From: Spongilla lacustris
Lineage: Eukaryota; Porifera; Demospongiae; Spongillida; Spongillidae
Assembly: GCA_949361645.1 (NCBI GenBank)
Contig: OX442415.1
Location: 1,104,191 to 1,168,190, forward strand
Length of the DNA: 64,000 nucleotides
Direction of reading: 5' to 3'
Below, piece after piece: positions 10,520-22,562 of the stretch (its first letter is position 1; each line of letters begins with the position of its first letter). The position numbers and the translations under genes were made by a program. Below the pieces are notes generated by a model. That model made no database searches. It was not told the origin of the DNA and was given only the letters and a program-made list of their open reading frames with translations.

Positions 10520-11092
10520 ATGTGTTTGGGACAAAGACATTATCTTTACGATGGCAACAGTAATGCCTCAATAATTAATGAGTTATTGGTTGAAAAGATA
10601 GCCAAAGCATGTGGTAAAAAGCACGAAGTAAAAATATTTACTAGGTGTAAGATAGATGTTGCTATATTTTCTTTCATCAGTGATACTATATATACTAGTA
10701 CTGTGGCATGCAATAAAAACTATTGCAATGCAGACATTGGTCCTATGGAGTGCATGCATGGGGTCATAACAGTCACAGTGATGGTTGCAATCTTCAAAAA
10801 GGCCCACATCGGTATAGCCCAACACCTAGCTGTTATAACTCATGCATTTATAACTGTGGAGGGTATCACTATGGCCCTGGTGAATGTGTGTTCTTTGAGG
10901 ACCATGCCGGTCACAACTTCACAGTTGATTGAGCAACACAAAAGGGTGGAGAAGAGTTTCCTTCATGTGAGGTATAAATATGAAAGCCACTGTGGTAAAG
11001 TTTTACTCACTACATTAGTAAATGTGACTGCAATATTTACTATGCATGTGGTAACGGAAGACTTTCCATGTTGGGCTATCATGTCGCTTTAG
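10520..11092 (+). CDS. Unrecognised 190-codon open reading frame
   Basis: A continuous frame of 190 codons starting MCLGQRHYLYDGNSNAS, rich in Val, Thr, Ile and Lys, with no family recognised. It is longer than expected by chance in AT-rich DNA, but another frame of the same stretch (about 10723-10932) reads as a Cys/His/Tyr-rich peptide (CYNSCIYNCGGYHYGPGEC). The true coding frame, if any, is unclear. Its 3' 50 bp are shared with the first bases of the window. Could be an exon, a repeat remnant or chance. Confidence 0.2.
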   Translation: MCLGQRHYLYDGNSNASIINELLVEKIAKACGKKHEVKIFTRCKIDVAIFSFISDTIYTSTVACNKNYCNADIGPMECMHGVITVTVMVAIFKKAHIGIAQHLAVITHAFITVEGITMALVNVCSLRTMPVTTSQLIEQHKRVEKSFLHVRYKYESHCGKVLLTTLVNVTAIFTMHVVTEDFPCWAIMSL

Positions 11093-14000
11093 ATCAAAGT
11101 AAATCGATCATATAATGGAGGAGTGGGAACCCTTAAGTTGTATGGAATAGTAGTAGTTTCCTTGAAGCACTTTATTTGTAATGAGAACAGGCAGTTTTGC
11201 TGCATGCGGCGCTAGTTCAAAAGCTTGCATGCGGTTCAACCGTCATAGCGCGACGTGAACTACAAATAGAGAGAGATTGTCCTCAAAGAATTCATGCACT
11301 GATTCCTTCCGGCAGCAGCAGCATATTTAAACGGCCAATCGTTTAGAGTTGTGCATTGTCTAAAAATTTGCGCCGATCTAGAATGCTGAAGGAACTTCTT
11401 CTTTTGACCATGCTGGCCTTGTTCGTTAATGCCCGGCCCAGCAAGGTATATGACGAGGTATGTCATCAAGGTAGCTATAGGATATAACTACAACTTCCAT
11501 CCACTCACAGCCGGAGGAGAATAATGAGGACAGCGACGTATACGTACCGTATAGCCGCGACGCTATTCTTAACGGTATATAGGAGCTACCCTATACTGAG
11601 AGGAAAGGCGTAATCATTTGTCATTCTTATTGAAAAGAAATGATCTTCAGTTATTTGAAGGCGAAAAATGCTGGAAATTTGGAGTCTGAGGTAAATTAGT
11701 GACTGCGCCTTAATTGTCACCATACATGCATGGATATACCATGACTTTGTATCTTTGCTTTCCTTGTCACCATGGGTACGAAAGGGTGCGGTGGTAAGTG
11801 CCAATAATGATGTTGCTTTTCCCATTTGTCTATTAACTATATTATTTACACTGTAGAAGGCAAGTATTAACGACGGTGAATTTCTAATTGCAACTCAACA
11901 TGCATGACTTCCTTTATACCATCATATATACAATACATGCAGCCTGTAAGTAGCAGTGATGTGTATAGCACCTTTTTTATTGCCGTTGTTATATGTGTAT
12001 ATGCATTGCAGGGAGTAAGTATCAGTGATGTTGAAGCTTCCTCAATGCACTTTTAAATGCCTACCGGCCTATATTCCGTGAAAATTATGTATATAGGGAG
12101 TAAGTAGTAATGATGTTTTATTTCCCATTTCACCACACGACTTCTTGTTACCTTGAATGCTGCATGGTTACATCATCGAACATTGTAAAGAGTGTAAGTA
12201 CCCAGCAGTGACACATGCATTTTCTTCAGCAATTTTTAACCTGGCGTACATGCATACTCCTCCATTCTGAATTTGAACACTGTAGAACGTAAGTCTTAAT
12301 GACTCAATGTATATTCCATTGCACCTTAAATTAACATGTGGATATTTATTCCTTGTCATCATGAACAATGCAGCGGATTGTAAGTTTCTATGATGCGTTA
12401 CCCATGCATGCATTGCACCTAAATGTGTGTACTCTTCCGGTACTATTGAAAAATGCATGCAGGATGTAAGTATTACTGGATGATTTTACATTTCTTATTT
12501 GACTACTTATATTCAATGTTTCATCATCATCATCATTGAAATTTTACCAATGAAGCCTGTAAGTATCAATCACCTGTAGTATCTTTCAAAATGAACTTCT
12601 TATTCCAACCTTGTGAACATGACTCAATCAGAATGTAAGATCAATGATTTAGCATTCATTGCCCTTTGAAAAATCTTCATTGCCTTCACGAATACTATAA
12701 TGAACAACAGCTTGTAAGTTGTTAGCCTACTTCATAACATGACACATTGCCTGTACTTCTCAAATGTCCCCACAATGCAGATGGTAAGCATTTCATATTG
12801 CACGTTAACATGGCTACATACATTCCCTGTTACAACTTACACAATTCCAATCAATGCAGAAGGTAGGAATCAATAGTATTTCCCACTGTACCTTAACATT
12901 CCAAACTTATATTATTAAATACTTCTGTCATAATCAATGCAGTCTGTAAGTGTCAGTGAAGTTACATTTCCCATTGCACCTTATCATTCCTTGTTACATG
13001 TACCATGTGGATATTATTATGAACAATGCAGTTGGTAAGGATCAATAGAGTAGTGCATTATGAACTTTAATTAACATGCCTTAATGAACAATACAGGTTG
13101 TAAGTATCAATGATGTCGCATATCTCATTGCACCATAATTGACTGCCTACGTCATGGATCCTATTATGGAAAATCCAGGGAGTGAGTGTCAGTGACATTG
13201 CATTTTTGCACTTTAAGTTGCCCATGTACTGGTATACCTTGTCCCCGTGGAAACTATTATGATCGTAATGCAGAAGGTAAGTTTGTGATTATGATGTTGC
13301 ATCAAAAGGTTCATTATGAATTTCAATGCCTTTCATGATTATATGGCATCTTCATTAATTTCCCCACAGTGACTGTAAGTTTATGTGAACTAATGGACAT
13401 ATCATTCGTTTGTATTCCTGATGTGATTTTAAATAGTGATTGAAGCCGTTGAAAGAAACTGTTTAACACACTTGTAGCTAGATATGTAGTGACTGCGACT
13501 TCAGTAGTAGTTGTGTGTTGATTTCTGATCATGTTATGAAACATGCATGTGCAGTTGAACAGTGATAATGAGTAAAGTTATTAATAGTGAGAGCTAGATG
13601 TGGAACATGACGTGTTCCGGTACCCCACTGGAACTTTGATTCCACAACTGGAAGCATGGGCAAATAAGCCAAAACATGTGACTGGATGACATGTTGTGTC
13701 ATTTCCTCTAAGCATATAGTGAATCATTGCACTGCTTGTGATTCTCAAGTGCTTGTGTTGCACTGTCCATTAAGTGTGTAAATTCGTCCAGTGATGGGAT
13801 GATTCCTTAATTCTTGCTCAAAGGTATAGCTTTGTAGTGGTGTGTGAGCTCACTGGGAGCTCATGTGGGTGCCCCATAGCAGGGTGGTCCCCACCACAAC
13901 CTGCCTGGGCACCACCACTTGTGGGCACATTCAGCTCCCTTGATGCATCTCCCCATGCATAGGTTGTAGGCTCAACAAATTCACAATTGCGGCAGGTTTC

Positions 14001-14459
14001 CTGGTCAGCGTCGGTGTACAGTATGGAACGATGGCCCTGCTGGCTGTAGCCATTGCCTACTGTGGGAGCCAGTCCCTGATGGGGGGAGGCTGCTTATCCT
14101 AGAGGGGTTAAAGGTGACACACTGTACCAAGATGTCCCCCTTCAGCACATCTCATTGGAAGGTAGCTGATCTGATTATGGCAGCTGCGTCCTAAAATAGC
14201 CAGTCATCTTTCAGGGCCCATGCAGCAGGGGAAACAGCTGGTACCAGAAGGTGTGATATTTGACCTACTGCAGTGAGGTCTTGGGGGGTAGGGGCCGTCT
14301 GATACCTGCAGCCAGCTCTGGAGGTCACAGAGCTGCCACTTTGCCTTGTGGATGTTCTCTGGTGCTGCCACTTGCCTGGCATAGCATCAGATGAGGAGGA
14401 GAGCAACTTATCAAAGTTGCAGAGTCAGTCCTAGATATAAGACGTTGCACCTACAGATG
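11043..14459. repeat. Segmental duplication copy B (partner 1-4020)
   Basis: High-identity copy of 1-4020 in direct orientation, lacking the 0.6 kb of 157-771. The offset is 10430 at the first exons and drifts by a few bases through small intronic indels. Similarity stops at about 14459, where B continues into a G-run and A into the local duplication. The complete micro-exon gene is included. Confidence 0.9.
11383..13372 (+). CDS. Micro-exon gene, small secreted protein, copy B
   Basis: Same architecture as the copy at 953. Exons 11383-11457, 11511-11574 and 11638-11690, then micro-exons at 11785-11793, 11857-11859, 11943-11945, 12012-12014, 12097-12099, 12191-12193, 12286-12288, 12374-12379, 12463-12465, 12556-12558, 12632-12634, 12711-12713, 12781-12783, 12860-12862, 12943-12945, 13032-13034, 13097-13099, 13179-13181 and 13274-13276. 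The stop TGA is at 13370-13372. All 19 coding micro-exons are identical to copy A. The signal-peptide exon has three amino-acid changes (I10M, A15V, L18R) and exon 2 one silent change. Introns differ by substitutions and indels (a 4-nt insertion after 12014, a 4-nt insertion before 12463, a 7-nt deletion before 13097), yet every splice dinucleotide is kept. Expression is unproven. Confidence 0.63.
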
Positions 14460-15630
14460 TCCCTGTTATGGGGGGGGGGGGGGGGGGGGGTACCTAAGGC
14501 ACCTGTTGAACTCATAACCATTTACATAGTCAACACCTGTATGAATGTCCCTTATTGTGGAGGTGGGGCACTTCACCACTTTAACCTTGAACATTTCTCT
14601 GCATGGATGGCACTATGAGTTACAAGCTAGCTGCTAAATGATGGGAAGGAGAGTCGGAGGGTGACACCTCAGTCCCCGAGGTGAGGTGCACTCATCAGTT
14701 GTGAATGGACATGCTAAACAAATTGGAGGTATTGGAAATATAATATATAGCGCCCCAAACATTATTTGGACCCCAAACACACCAAAAAGAGATAAAAAGT
14801 GGCATGTTATTTTTACTTCCTCGATGCTGTCGCGGACTTTTAAAGATGTGGAGCTCATCAATGTGACGTCACATATCACATGAAAATTGATTCATTTGGT
14901 GCACTGTTCTGTACAATCTACAGGATTAAATTTATGAATGTCATTGTCAAAATGATATTCAAAATTTAAACTTTGACTATACTTAAGCTGTAGCAATTAA
15001 AATACAATCAATGAGCGAGCTAGCTATTGCTAAAATGTAAAATCAGCATATGGATTGAGCCTATAATAATGCTACCAAATATGAAATGCACTTCCCATGC
15101 ATGAAATATCACTGTTTCCTCAGTATCTGCTGAAATACATGTATATGAAATCATTACATCAAGATTTTAAAAGTACCCTTGCATGTTACTTCCATTGAAT
15201 TTCATGCGCATATATATCCAATCAGCCCAAAACTAATCTCCTTTGATTAAAATGACAAAGTATCATTTCCTCTTTCTTCGCATTACCTCAAGTCATTGAC
15301 CATTCAGCAAGAATGGTCAAGTACTGAATGGTCAAGTCACTACGCCAGTTCTTTACTAAATCAGTAATTAATTAAAGTGTGGCTTGTAATTCTGGCCCAT
15401 TGGGTAAAATAAGATGTGCAACTTTTGGCCTTGTGTCACATGACTTACTGCTTGTTGTTTACGGCCTGCTGTTCTTCTGTCTCCAACACTAGTGGAACAC
15501 ACTTCCTACCCAGTTTGGAGCAGATGGGATCATCAAATGTGTGTTTTCTCTACTACATCTGTCTCACTGCTGCACCTGCAACCACACCCCCTTTGGATGA
15601 AACGCTTGATTTAAGCGGAGAAGTGTATCA
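14460..15630. other. Intergenic, repeat-derived stretch, no gene recognised
   Basis: Starts with a G-run (14471-14490). About 14745-14850 (GGACCCCAAACACACCAAAAA, AAAAGTGGCATGTTA, CTTCCTCGATGCTGTCGCGG) recurs at 45110-45180 and 57165-57235. About 15386-15500 repeats 8456-8570. No coding exon is visible. Confidence 0.5.
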
Positions 15631-15636
15631 CCACCA

Positions 15637-15992
15637 AGTTGAATGGTAACATCGGCAGGCCTTCTAGGCCTCCTTTCCTGACCCAAACTAGGACCAGTTG
15701 AATGGTAACATCGGCAGGCCTTCTAGGCCTCCTTTCCTGACCCAAACTAGGACCAGTTGAATGGTAACATCGGCAGGCCTTCTAGGCCTCCTTTCCTGAC
15801 CCAAACTAGGACCAGCTGAGTGGTAACATCGGCAGGCCTTCTAAGCCTCCTTTCCTGACCCAAACTAGGACCAGTTGAATGGTAACATCGGCAGGCCTTC
15901 TAGGCCTCCTTTCCTGACCCAAACTAGGACCAGTTGAATGGTAACATCGGCAGGCCTTCTAGGCCTCCTTTCCTGACCCAAAGTAGGACCAG
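15637..15992. repeat. 60-bp minisatellite, about 6 copies
   Basis: Period of exactly 60 bp, unit containing GGTAACATCGGCAGGCCTTC and CTCCTTTCCTGACCCAAACT. Copies differ by single substitutions. Reading frames through it are repeat artefacts. Confidence 0.9.
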
Positions 15993-16324
15993 CTCCCAGT
16001 TTTGGCTTCAACAAAGCTCTTTTGCAGATATCTAGTATAGCATTAGGAAGAGTTTTATGGCAAGCCACTACATCCCCCCCCCCCCCCCCCCAAAAAATAA
16101 TAATTATAAAATAGGTGAGGAGGCATGCACAGAAGAAACAGAGAGTATATGGCCTGATCTGCAAGGATTGGCTTATTTCAATTCATTGTGGTGGATACTG
16201 GAGATTGACGAGATCTAAGACATAATGGCTAGACACCCATGTCTGGGGAACATGAGCTAATTGTGCATCTTTGTTGTCATGCAGCTGCATGCACCAAATA
16301 TTGCCTGATTTAGTGGAGATGTGA

Positions 16325-16540
16325 CAGACAGGTCCAGAGCTGCAGAGTCCAGAGCTGCAGGGTCCAGAGCTGCAGGGTCCAGAGCTGCATGGTCCAGAGC
16401 TGCAGGGTCCAGAGCTGCAGGGTCCAGAGCTGCATGGTCCAGAGCTGCAGGGTCCAGAGCTGCAGGGTCCAGAGCTGCAGGGTCCAGAGCTACAGGGTCC
16501 AGAGCTGCATGGTCCAGAGCTGCAGGGTCCAGAGCTGCAG
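16325..16540. repeat. 15-bp minisatellite, about 14 copies
   Basis: Unit GTCCAGAGCTGCAGG with sporadic changes. Because 15 is a multiple of 3, it produces long repetitive open frames on both strands that should not be read as genes. Confidence 0.92.
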
Positions 16541-18410
16541 CTTTACTATGCACTAATGTCAGCTGCAGGTGTGTTCCTATGGTCTGAGGTAAGGTTTCGG
16601 CCAGCTTCTAAGTGTACAAGTCTCCACCACACTGTTCTGTTGTGACAAACGATCACCCCCCCCCCCCCCCCCCCCCCCCCCCTTTCCTGCTAGGTTGTGG
16701 CATGATGGCATAGTGGGGCTAGGCTGCTTCCTGGACACAGTGCACATTGAGTGCCCCCCTGATAGGTCCAAACCAACCCACCACTTCATTGCTACTTGGA
16801 AGTTGGAGGGATTTAAGCTGTAGGCCCAATCACTCAGAAGTGGTTGCTGCCAACCAGCTGACATCCACACGAGGAGACAGCAGCCCTAGCCCTATCAGCA
16901 ACTGAAGTGGAACTAGGAAAAGATGGTCATCCAGTTTGTTTGATAGTTCCTACATGCATGGGAAGAATGTTCTCATTGTGAGTAGTGGCTATGTACAGGT
17001 GGCGACGAGACAGTTTACCAAATTCAGAGGTCCATGATACATGCAGAAGCACAATGTATGCAGCCTATGGGACAGTAGCCTGCCCCCCCCCCCCCCCACA
17101 CACACACACACACAGGTGAAGGAAGGTCAGTGCAACGTGAGGATCACTGACACCTAGCCTGTCAAGGAGATGTCTAGCCTGTCAATGAGATGTCTAGCCT
17201 CATGCAGTGTATTTAGCAGCAATCTAGGCAGCACAAGATTCTAGATCCCCAATGGACCGAAAGGGATATCAAGGTTAGGCTTGTCTGACTTATTTATTTG
17301 CTGGTCTGGAAAGTGATCTAATTAAAAAAAAAACTCACACTGCTTTAAATTGACTTGGAGACCTAACGCATAGACATCTTGCAGAGGGATGGTTATGGCC
17401 TTACACAAAGCAGGTCAAGGACCAATAAGGACCCCCATGCATGCATCATCCAAGTACCATGCATGGAACTGGAGGCCAGAACAAATGCTGCCTTTAGCTA
17501 TTGCTGTGACGAAGACATTGCAATTTAGACCCGGCTATCTAAAGCCTATTTATGTGGATGTAGTGCTTTATTTAGAGGTATGAATATACTGTGTGCATTC
17601 CTCTGGCAGTCCCCATAGCAAACTACTTTCACATTGAAATGAAGGCTTTATAGTATTCTAAGGTAAGGGGAGGGGGGGGGGGGGTCTAAGATAGATCATG
17701 AATAAAATAAAACAAGGTGGGTACTACTTGGATACCGTCACCATGTTGCAACGTTTACACAGATAATAAGGCACGGGTCTCAACTGTCAGCTAGAAATAT
17801 CACAGCTGAAAACATGTATACGGTTCCAAGCACCCTAGCTCTTCTGGCATATTTAGGAGTTTTTCCTTTAAAAAATTGATGTGATCCATACTATAATAAT
17901 GTGCCTTGAATGAAGGTACCTCAGAGGCTCAGGTCCTCCCCCACAAGAGGCTCTTTGTCCACTATAACTGGGCAAGAGATGCCAGCAATGTTAAACTTAA
18001 CACTTGCCGAGCAGCTTCAGCCATCCTGCATGGGAGTAGGATTGGGTCTGAATTATATGTTTATGTCACTTGTGTGTTGACAGACAGCTGAGTAATATTT
18101 GTCATGTAAACCAATTCAGTCTTAAAAGTGACTAAATGCACTTGATTGAGTTTTGATTGGATTAAATATCACTCCATGTAATATTTTCCTATTGTATGAT
18201 TTACTGTAAGAAGTACTCTGACTTCAATAATAGTGTGGACATCTCCTAACTAAAATTTCACTGGCCAATTATTAGTAATTTGTGTACTCTATATGCACAG
18301 CTTGGTAACAGCATTAGCAGACTGATTTTCTCTACCAGCTAGCAATGCTCTTAATTGAAGCAGTTATACATATACTGTTGCATCATAACTGATACCTCAC
18401 CACACCTCAC
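16541..18410. other. Intergenic, no gene recognised
   Basis: Contains C- and G-runs (16656-16682, 17083-17097, 17670-17685), a short CA tract (17099-17114) and small duplications such as GTCTAGCCTGTCAAGGAGAT near 17155-17195. Reading frames of about 60 codons (for example 17389-17583) have no recognisable product. Confidence 0.5.
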
Positions 18411-18414
18411 TTCC

Positions 18415-18570
18415 TTACATAGACGTATCTATGTAACTGATCTGAAGTAGGCAAAGCCACTTACCTTACATATGCGTATTCACGTAGGTTGGGTCACTTA
18501 CCTTAGATAAATGTATCCATCCATGTAACAGAGGAAAGCACGGTCACTAGCCTTACATAGAATCTGATGT
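18415..18570. repeat. Degenerate ~50-bp tandem repeat with palindromic cores
   Basis: Three or more diverged units contain CTTACATAGACGTATCTATG-like palindromes followed by the complement of AGGTAAGTG. Donor-like motifs recur on the minus strand, but no matching acceptor ladder like that at 1355-2943 is present. Confidence 0.45.
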
Positions 18571-18896
18571 GCCCACATATAAGGTAGGTGGAAATGTCAT
18601 GTTCTATACAAATATCCACTAGCTCAATGTCTGCATTGGATGAGTCATCCGATGCAAACATTGTCTGTACATGTATGACACATGATCACCAGTCCCTCTC
18701 ATTCCTTCTCCAAGAGAGTGCAGTGTCCATTGCACTACAGCACGGCAATATTGTGTATTGGGCACCACAAGTAGCGTGTAATTTGTATAGTGTAACCCTG
18801 TGTCATTTATATATTGTACTGATATCATATTATACAATAAAAGTAAAAAAATAAAAAAATAAACTATTACAACGTAAGACATACCAATGTTCTGTC

Positions 18897-20597
18897 CTAG
18901 TTTATAGTTTCATATGCATCATTAGGATGCAGACCAAAGCTAGTATCCTCCTCACCATCTAAGTTCATGATCTCATACGCTACGGTAGGGGAGGGCGGAG
19001 GTAGGGGAGGGGGGAGGTGGGGGAGGGTGGAGTTAGAGGAGGGGGGAGGTAGGGGAGGGGGGAGGTAGGGGAGGGTGGAGGTAGAGGAGGGGGGAGGTAG
19101 AGTTTTGGACCTCTTTCTTAAAATGCATCCACTAAATATGGTCACCATCACGCCCAGTGAACATGACACAATTGCAACAGAGATGCTTATTCCAACTAGT
19201 GCTGGAATATCAATTCCAACTATTGTTGGAATATCAGAGGATGCCTGGCTGGTCACTGAAAAATGGTAATTGATATGCATATGAAAGAAATGCAAAAAAA
19301 GAAAATCAGTGAGGAACCTCCATGCTTGCACAGAATGCACCATGCAAAACTATAAATCCATACATCAGGTATTTTTTTGAACTCTCCTGTATATGGTATT
19401 TACACATGAAAATGATGAGCTTGATATAAGCATGCAATTGCATAGACTGCTTCAAAATATACAGTACAAGCATGTTGATGCTTCCCCAATGGAGGTATGA
19501 TGGTTCAGATATGAGGCATTTTGGAGTCCATAGGACATGCATGCATTTAGCAGTATTGATTACATAACTTGCATGCATTTTAGCTGGTTAGATAACTTAC
19601 ATGCATTCAGCACTATTGATTAGATTACTTGCATGCACGCATTTAAGTGTAGCAATCATTTAGCAGTTTTGATACTGCATGAGATAACTTGCATCCATTA
19701 CTGAAGCAGTATATTTATTAGTAACTTTTGGCAATCAGGCAGCTATATGTAAATGTATATAAGAACAAACAATTTGTTTCAGTCACCTCATGCATGGTAA
19801 CCCATGGTAACCCATGATGGCCTGTATCATGACCTAATAATCAACGTACCTAGAGTGTACAGTTCGAAGAATTCAAGGCCCACATTTTCATCATACGTAG
19901 GCTGATCCATACATATCCGAACTTCCAGGTCCTCAGAGATAGGGGTTGGGAAGGTTTTGCAGAACCACGGGAGGTTTGGCGGATTACAGCACGTACTCTC
20001 CAAACCACCACATTGGCGTTTGTCCCAAAGGATGTCAAAGTAATGGAATGTTGTTTCGTCAAAGCCTGGTCCAGGATTGCCTGACTCGCAGTAATAATCA
20101 CTTCCTACAAGCTGCGGCGGGGCCACTCCCCCTGCGCATGGACAGCTGCTGTTGGTATAGGTTTCCACCAAGCCAGCGGCATACGTGTACACGTGATGCC
20201 TGTTACCAGGTGACCCGTAGGTAATGCTCACCCCATCGACGTAGTAAGTTTCAATATTTGTTGGTAACACACTATCGGATTGTTTATTAAAAGCGTCAGG
20301 CGTTCCCACCATATATCCACGGAATCTTCCGCAAACCATTTGGTAGCTGGCTCCGAATGCGCTTATATTCAATGAGTCGCAAGGAGCATTGGTTTTCTTT
20401 CCGCAAGATGCTCTCGGTGGTGTAAAGTTTTGCCACGAATCGGGACATTGCTGCGATGGGTCAGCCATATCTAGATAGCCAACCTTTTTCCACTGCTGAC
20501 CTGGTACGATAGGGAGAATAAAATCGGCAACTGCCATTCTAAAAAGGCAGCTGCAGGCAGTGAACTGCAAGAAATTCAATGCCTTCATCTTGACCAT
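18897..20597 (-). CDS. Sponge-type Cys-rich type I membrane protein with tyrosine motifs
   Basis: Two exons: 20597-19850 and 19255-18897, joined in phase 1, giving about 368 residues. The N-terminus carries a signal peptide (MKALNFLQFTACSCLF region). The ectodomain (about 30-249) has 16 or more cysteines and motifs such as CPDSWQNF, YVDGVSITYGSPGNRHHVYT, YYCESGNPGPGF and CCNPPNLPWFC. I recognise this as a large uncharacterised family typical of demosponges. Exon 2 adds a transmembrane helix at about 268-295, a basic stop-transfer RKRSK, a proline-rich stretch (PPPLPPP repeated) and two C-terminal tyrosine motifs, YEIM and YETI. This suggests a cell-surface receptor or adhesion protein that signals through SH2/SH3-type partners (inference). 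Ligand unknown. Confidence 0.8.
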
Positions 20598-21310
20598 GCG
20601 GCTGATCGGTTGCTATTACAATAAACATACACATGCATCTGTGTAACTATATATAGTCAACCCGCGGCCGCTTTAATGAAATCGGTCGGCCGGCCGGATG
20701 TTAGTTGATCGTGATAGGGTGTGTCACGATAATTAGCCAAAACATCCTCTAGTCACTTGCAATTATAGCTGTAAAGGAAATATACTGCGCATGCGCTCAA
20801 TAGTAGTCAAGTCAATCAGAATTGAAGTCAATAACCAACTTAAGAGGCTGGAGAGCATGCATGCAGTGGTGAAGAGATGAGGCATGAGGAAGGAGTTAAT
20901 CAACGCCATGCCGCGGACAATGCTTTCGCCAGGCTTCCCTGGCTGATTCCATGTGATCGTTAATAACTGAGGGCTGATTACTTGAATGTATATATAGGGA
21001 CTATAGAGTAGTATCAACATAAATTTGGGTTCTTAACTACATTCCTAAAGGATACATGAGAAATGTTTCCACAAACCAAAGTTGTTCCGTTGCCTAATTA
21101 CCATGCATTGTTTTCACTTACAATGTACATCAAAAGCATGATACAGAAATGATTGAAAATAAACTAAATGACTGTATGGTTTAAAAGTTACACTGAAACA
21201 AATAACCACAAAACTTAAAAAATTTGGCCGTCTTATTGTGTGGAGCACTGTACAAGGTTTAGGTGGTCGGCTATTTTAAAGAAATAATTGAAATATTACA
21301 TAGCTGAGAC
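20598..21310. other. Upstream region of the membrane protein gene
   Basis: Contains a GC-rich island near 20660-20700 (CCGCGGCCGC, GGTCGGCCGGCCGG) about 60-100 bp before the start codon, a plausible promoter. The rest shows no coding potential that I recognise. Confidence 0.4.
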
Positions 21311-21317
21311 GTTGACC

Positions 21318-21714
21318 GTGCTGTCAGCAATGGACCTTTTGCCTTCTGACGTCACGAATTAATTGGTTGTGTTTGACACAACATAAGTCCTTATAGGAAC
21401 TTCACGAAGAAACACAGCAAGTACTAAATTAATGGTAAAAGAATGCCTGACTATATTCCAAAATGAAATACCTTCGCCAGTTACGGTGCAAATGTTACAG
21501 CGCTCACAAGTTACCGGAAGTTGCCCCCTCAAAAATCGAAAAACGCGATTTCGCGTGTCTCATTAGCAACTTCCGCAATGTTTCGCTGCACCCTTACAGA
21601 GCTTCATCATGAAATACAACAAAAATGAAACGTGTGGTAATTTACTTCTCAATAAAAATTTAAAAGGAAAAGCATGCAGGAGCTATGATGGTAAAGTTAT
21701 ACCATTTTTAAAGT

Positions 21715-21751
<37 letters not shown>

Positions 21752-21805
21752 AATTCATGCGTGACGTCAAAGGCAAAAGCCAAAAGGTCCATTGCAAGGT
21801 CAATG
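21318..21805. mobile_element. Short inverted-repeat element with internal C-run
   Basis: The left end GCAATGGACCTTTTGCCTTC (about 21326) returns as the reverse complement near 21780-21797 (CCAAAAGGTCCATTGC). TGACGTCA-type sequence sits beside both arms. A 31-base C-run lies at about 21717-21748. Non-autonomous, class undetermined. Confidence 0.5.
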
Positions 21806-21907
21806 GGTGATGCAATAGGATGTGGCCTGTGGTATGATGAGCAGAAACCACGAAGGCACATGACAGCTGATCTTAGTACAAGTGCACTTGACTAGCATCA
21901 TCCACAG

Positions 21908-22243
21908 GCCCTGTTTTTATTAAAGTTATGGGAGTGAAAAACAGGGTCCTAGCGCGCATGCGCTAGTTTGTCCCAAAATACCTGGGGGCTGGGGTAATCG
22001 TAATGTCCTTTTGGAAACCATTCCGTATAATCGTCTGATTTCCTCCTGGTTAGGCTTGAGTGTAAGGCGTTGAAAGTGAAAGACACAATAAAGAATAAGC
22101 CACCGCTTCTCAGAACTCAACAGAATACGCCATCACGAGCATACGGAATGGTTTCCAAAAGGAAATTAATACCCCACAAGCTAGCGCATGCGCGTTAGGA
22201 CCCTGTTTTTCACCCCCTTAACTTTAATAAAAACAGGGCCTGG
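21908..22243. mobile_element. MITE with CAGGCCCTGTTTTTATTAAAG termini
   Basis: The left terminus CAGGCCCTGTTTTTATTAAA (about 21908) and the right terminus (about 22215-22243) are inverted copies, extending inward through ACAGGGTCCTAGCGC and GCGCATGCGCTAG. A compact palindromic relative is at 44855-44965, so this is a dispersed family. Confidence 0.75.
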
Positions 22244-22562
22244 GGACGTAGCCATATAACCTGCACTCAGAAAACTGCGGTGCTATCTAATCGCGCTAAG
22301 TGTGTATGTACGGTACAAAAAAAAGGAAAGATATGGCTTGCATACAAATCTGTACAAAACTTGCCCAAGACTGTATACGTACGAATGAGGCTTCGAGCGC
22401 GAGGGATTGCAAAATTAAAATTTGTATGTAACGGGTAGTAAATATAATGGGAGGATAAAAATCTAACCCTAACCCCTAAACCGACTTTTAAAAATATGAT
22501 GGTGACCGGGTGTTCGCCTGAAAGCGATCCGAATGCATGGGCGTGTGCGTGGGTAGTTCAAC

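Noticed and set aside
16257..16587. Ala/Leu/Asp and Arg/Ala/Gly repeat proteins on both strands
   Set aside because: Artefact of the 15-bp tandem repeat.
18415..18570. A third micro-exon array on the minus strand, suggested by repeated AGGTAAGTG
   Set aside because: Donor-like motifs are present, but there are no correctly placed AG acceptors three bases upstream; looks like a simple palindromic tandem repeat.
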